Of a stretch of DNA of 64,000 nucleotides, positions 63,912-64,000 are shown piece after piece. Position 1 is the first letter of the stretch. Each line of letters opens with the position of its first letter. This DNA is from Impatiens glandulifera (taxonomy: Eukaryota; Streptophyta; Magnoliopsida; Ericales; Balsaminaceae): positions 23,411,348 through 23,475,347 of the forward strand of contig NC_061870.1 in NCBI RefSeq assembly GCF_907164915.1. Direction: 5' to 3'. The position numbers and the translations under genes were made by a program. The notes under the pieces were generated by a model that saw only the letters and a program-made list of their open reading frames with translations, searched no databases and was not told the origin of the DNA.

Positions 63912-64000
63912 TGTTAGGATCTAGATCGCCGCTGGTGGACCGGGGGTTGGATCGGTGGTTGGACCGGTTAGCGGTTCTCACTCGTAGGGTGGTGGTTAAT
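63912..64000. mobile_element. Possible LTR start interrupting the FAR1-like pseudogene (runs off the window)
   Basis: At 63912 the transposase homology is replaced by tgttaggatctagatcgccg and GC-richer ggtggaccggg sequence. TGTTAGGAT is a typical copia LTR beginning, also seen at 47422 and 58790. Only 89 bases are visible. Confidence 0.4.

Overview
This is nuclear DNA of a flowering plant, most likely a eudicot. The window is AT-rich, its genes have GT-AG introns and plant-only families (CCX exchanger, GT14 glycosyltransferase, MCTP, UGT, photosystem I PsaO), and most of the rest is class I and class II transposon DNA. The species cannot be named from the sequence alone.

Layout. 1-3.0 kb: an intact single-exon cation/calcium exchanger gene (+), with a short upstream ORF whose stop codon touches the main ATG. 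3.7-7.5 kb: a LINE relic, two long AT microsatellites and an internally deleted hAT transposase pseudogene. 9-17 kb: two diverged Tat/Ogre-like LTR regions full of degenerate CTAGGACCGAG-type repeats, and between them a perfect 77-bp inverted-repeat hairpin. 18-20.2 kb: a four-exon GT14 (GlcAT14/BC10-like) gene (+). 21.5 kb: a hAT-type MITE. 22.3-24.6 kb: a MULE-like element with ~830-bp terminal inverted repeats, each holding a promoter-like block, a 19-bp tandem array and a tRNA-Lys-like sequence; between the arms lies a captured, damaged piece of the nuclear psaO gene. 25.4-28.4 kb: an intact intronless MCTP gene (-).

30.1-35.3 kb: a nearly complete Ty1/copia retrotransposon (-) with LTRs that read as identical, broken by one homopolymer frameshift, just 3' of a UDP-glycosyltransferase pseudogene (35.4-36.8 kb). 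A second, apparently intact copy of that UGT lies at 55.6-57.1 kb. 37.2-45.4 kb: a decayed MULE with FAR1-like transposase and Ulp1-like protease remnants. A solo LTR sits inside the protease region, and a hAT element sits inside the solo LTR, both with clean target-site duplications. 46.7-55.6 kb: very AT-rich DNA with tandem and inverted repeats and a second MULE-like module carrying an OTU-like fragment. The 3' end (47.4-48.05 kb) and 5' end (57.6-59.4 kb) of one copia family flank the second UGT. 59.4-64 kb: palindromic minisatellites, a BRCA1-type tandem-BRCT pseudogene and a second FAR1/MULE transposase pseudogene that breaks off at what looks like another LTR.

Only four genes look functional: CCX, GT14, MCTP and the second UGT. 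They do not form a pathway. The main story is repeated gene-fragment capture (psaO, BRCT, perhaps Ulp1 and OTU) and nested insertion. Several transposon modules carry their own family of short repeats, most with a palindromic core.
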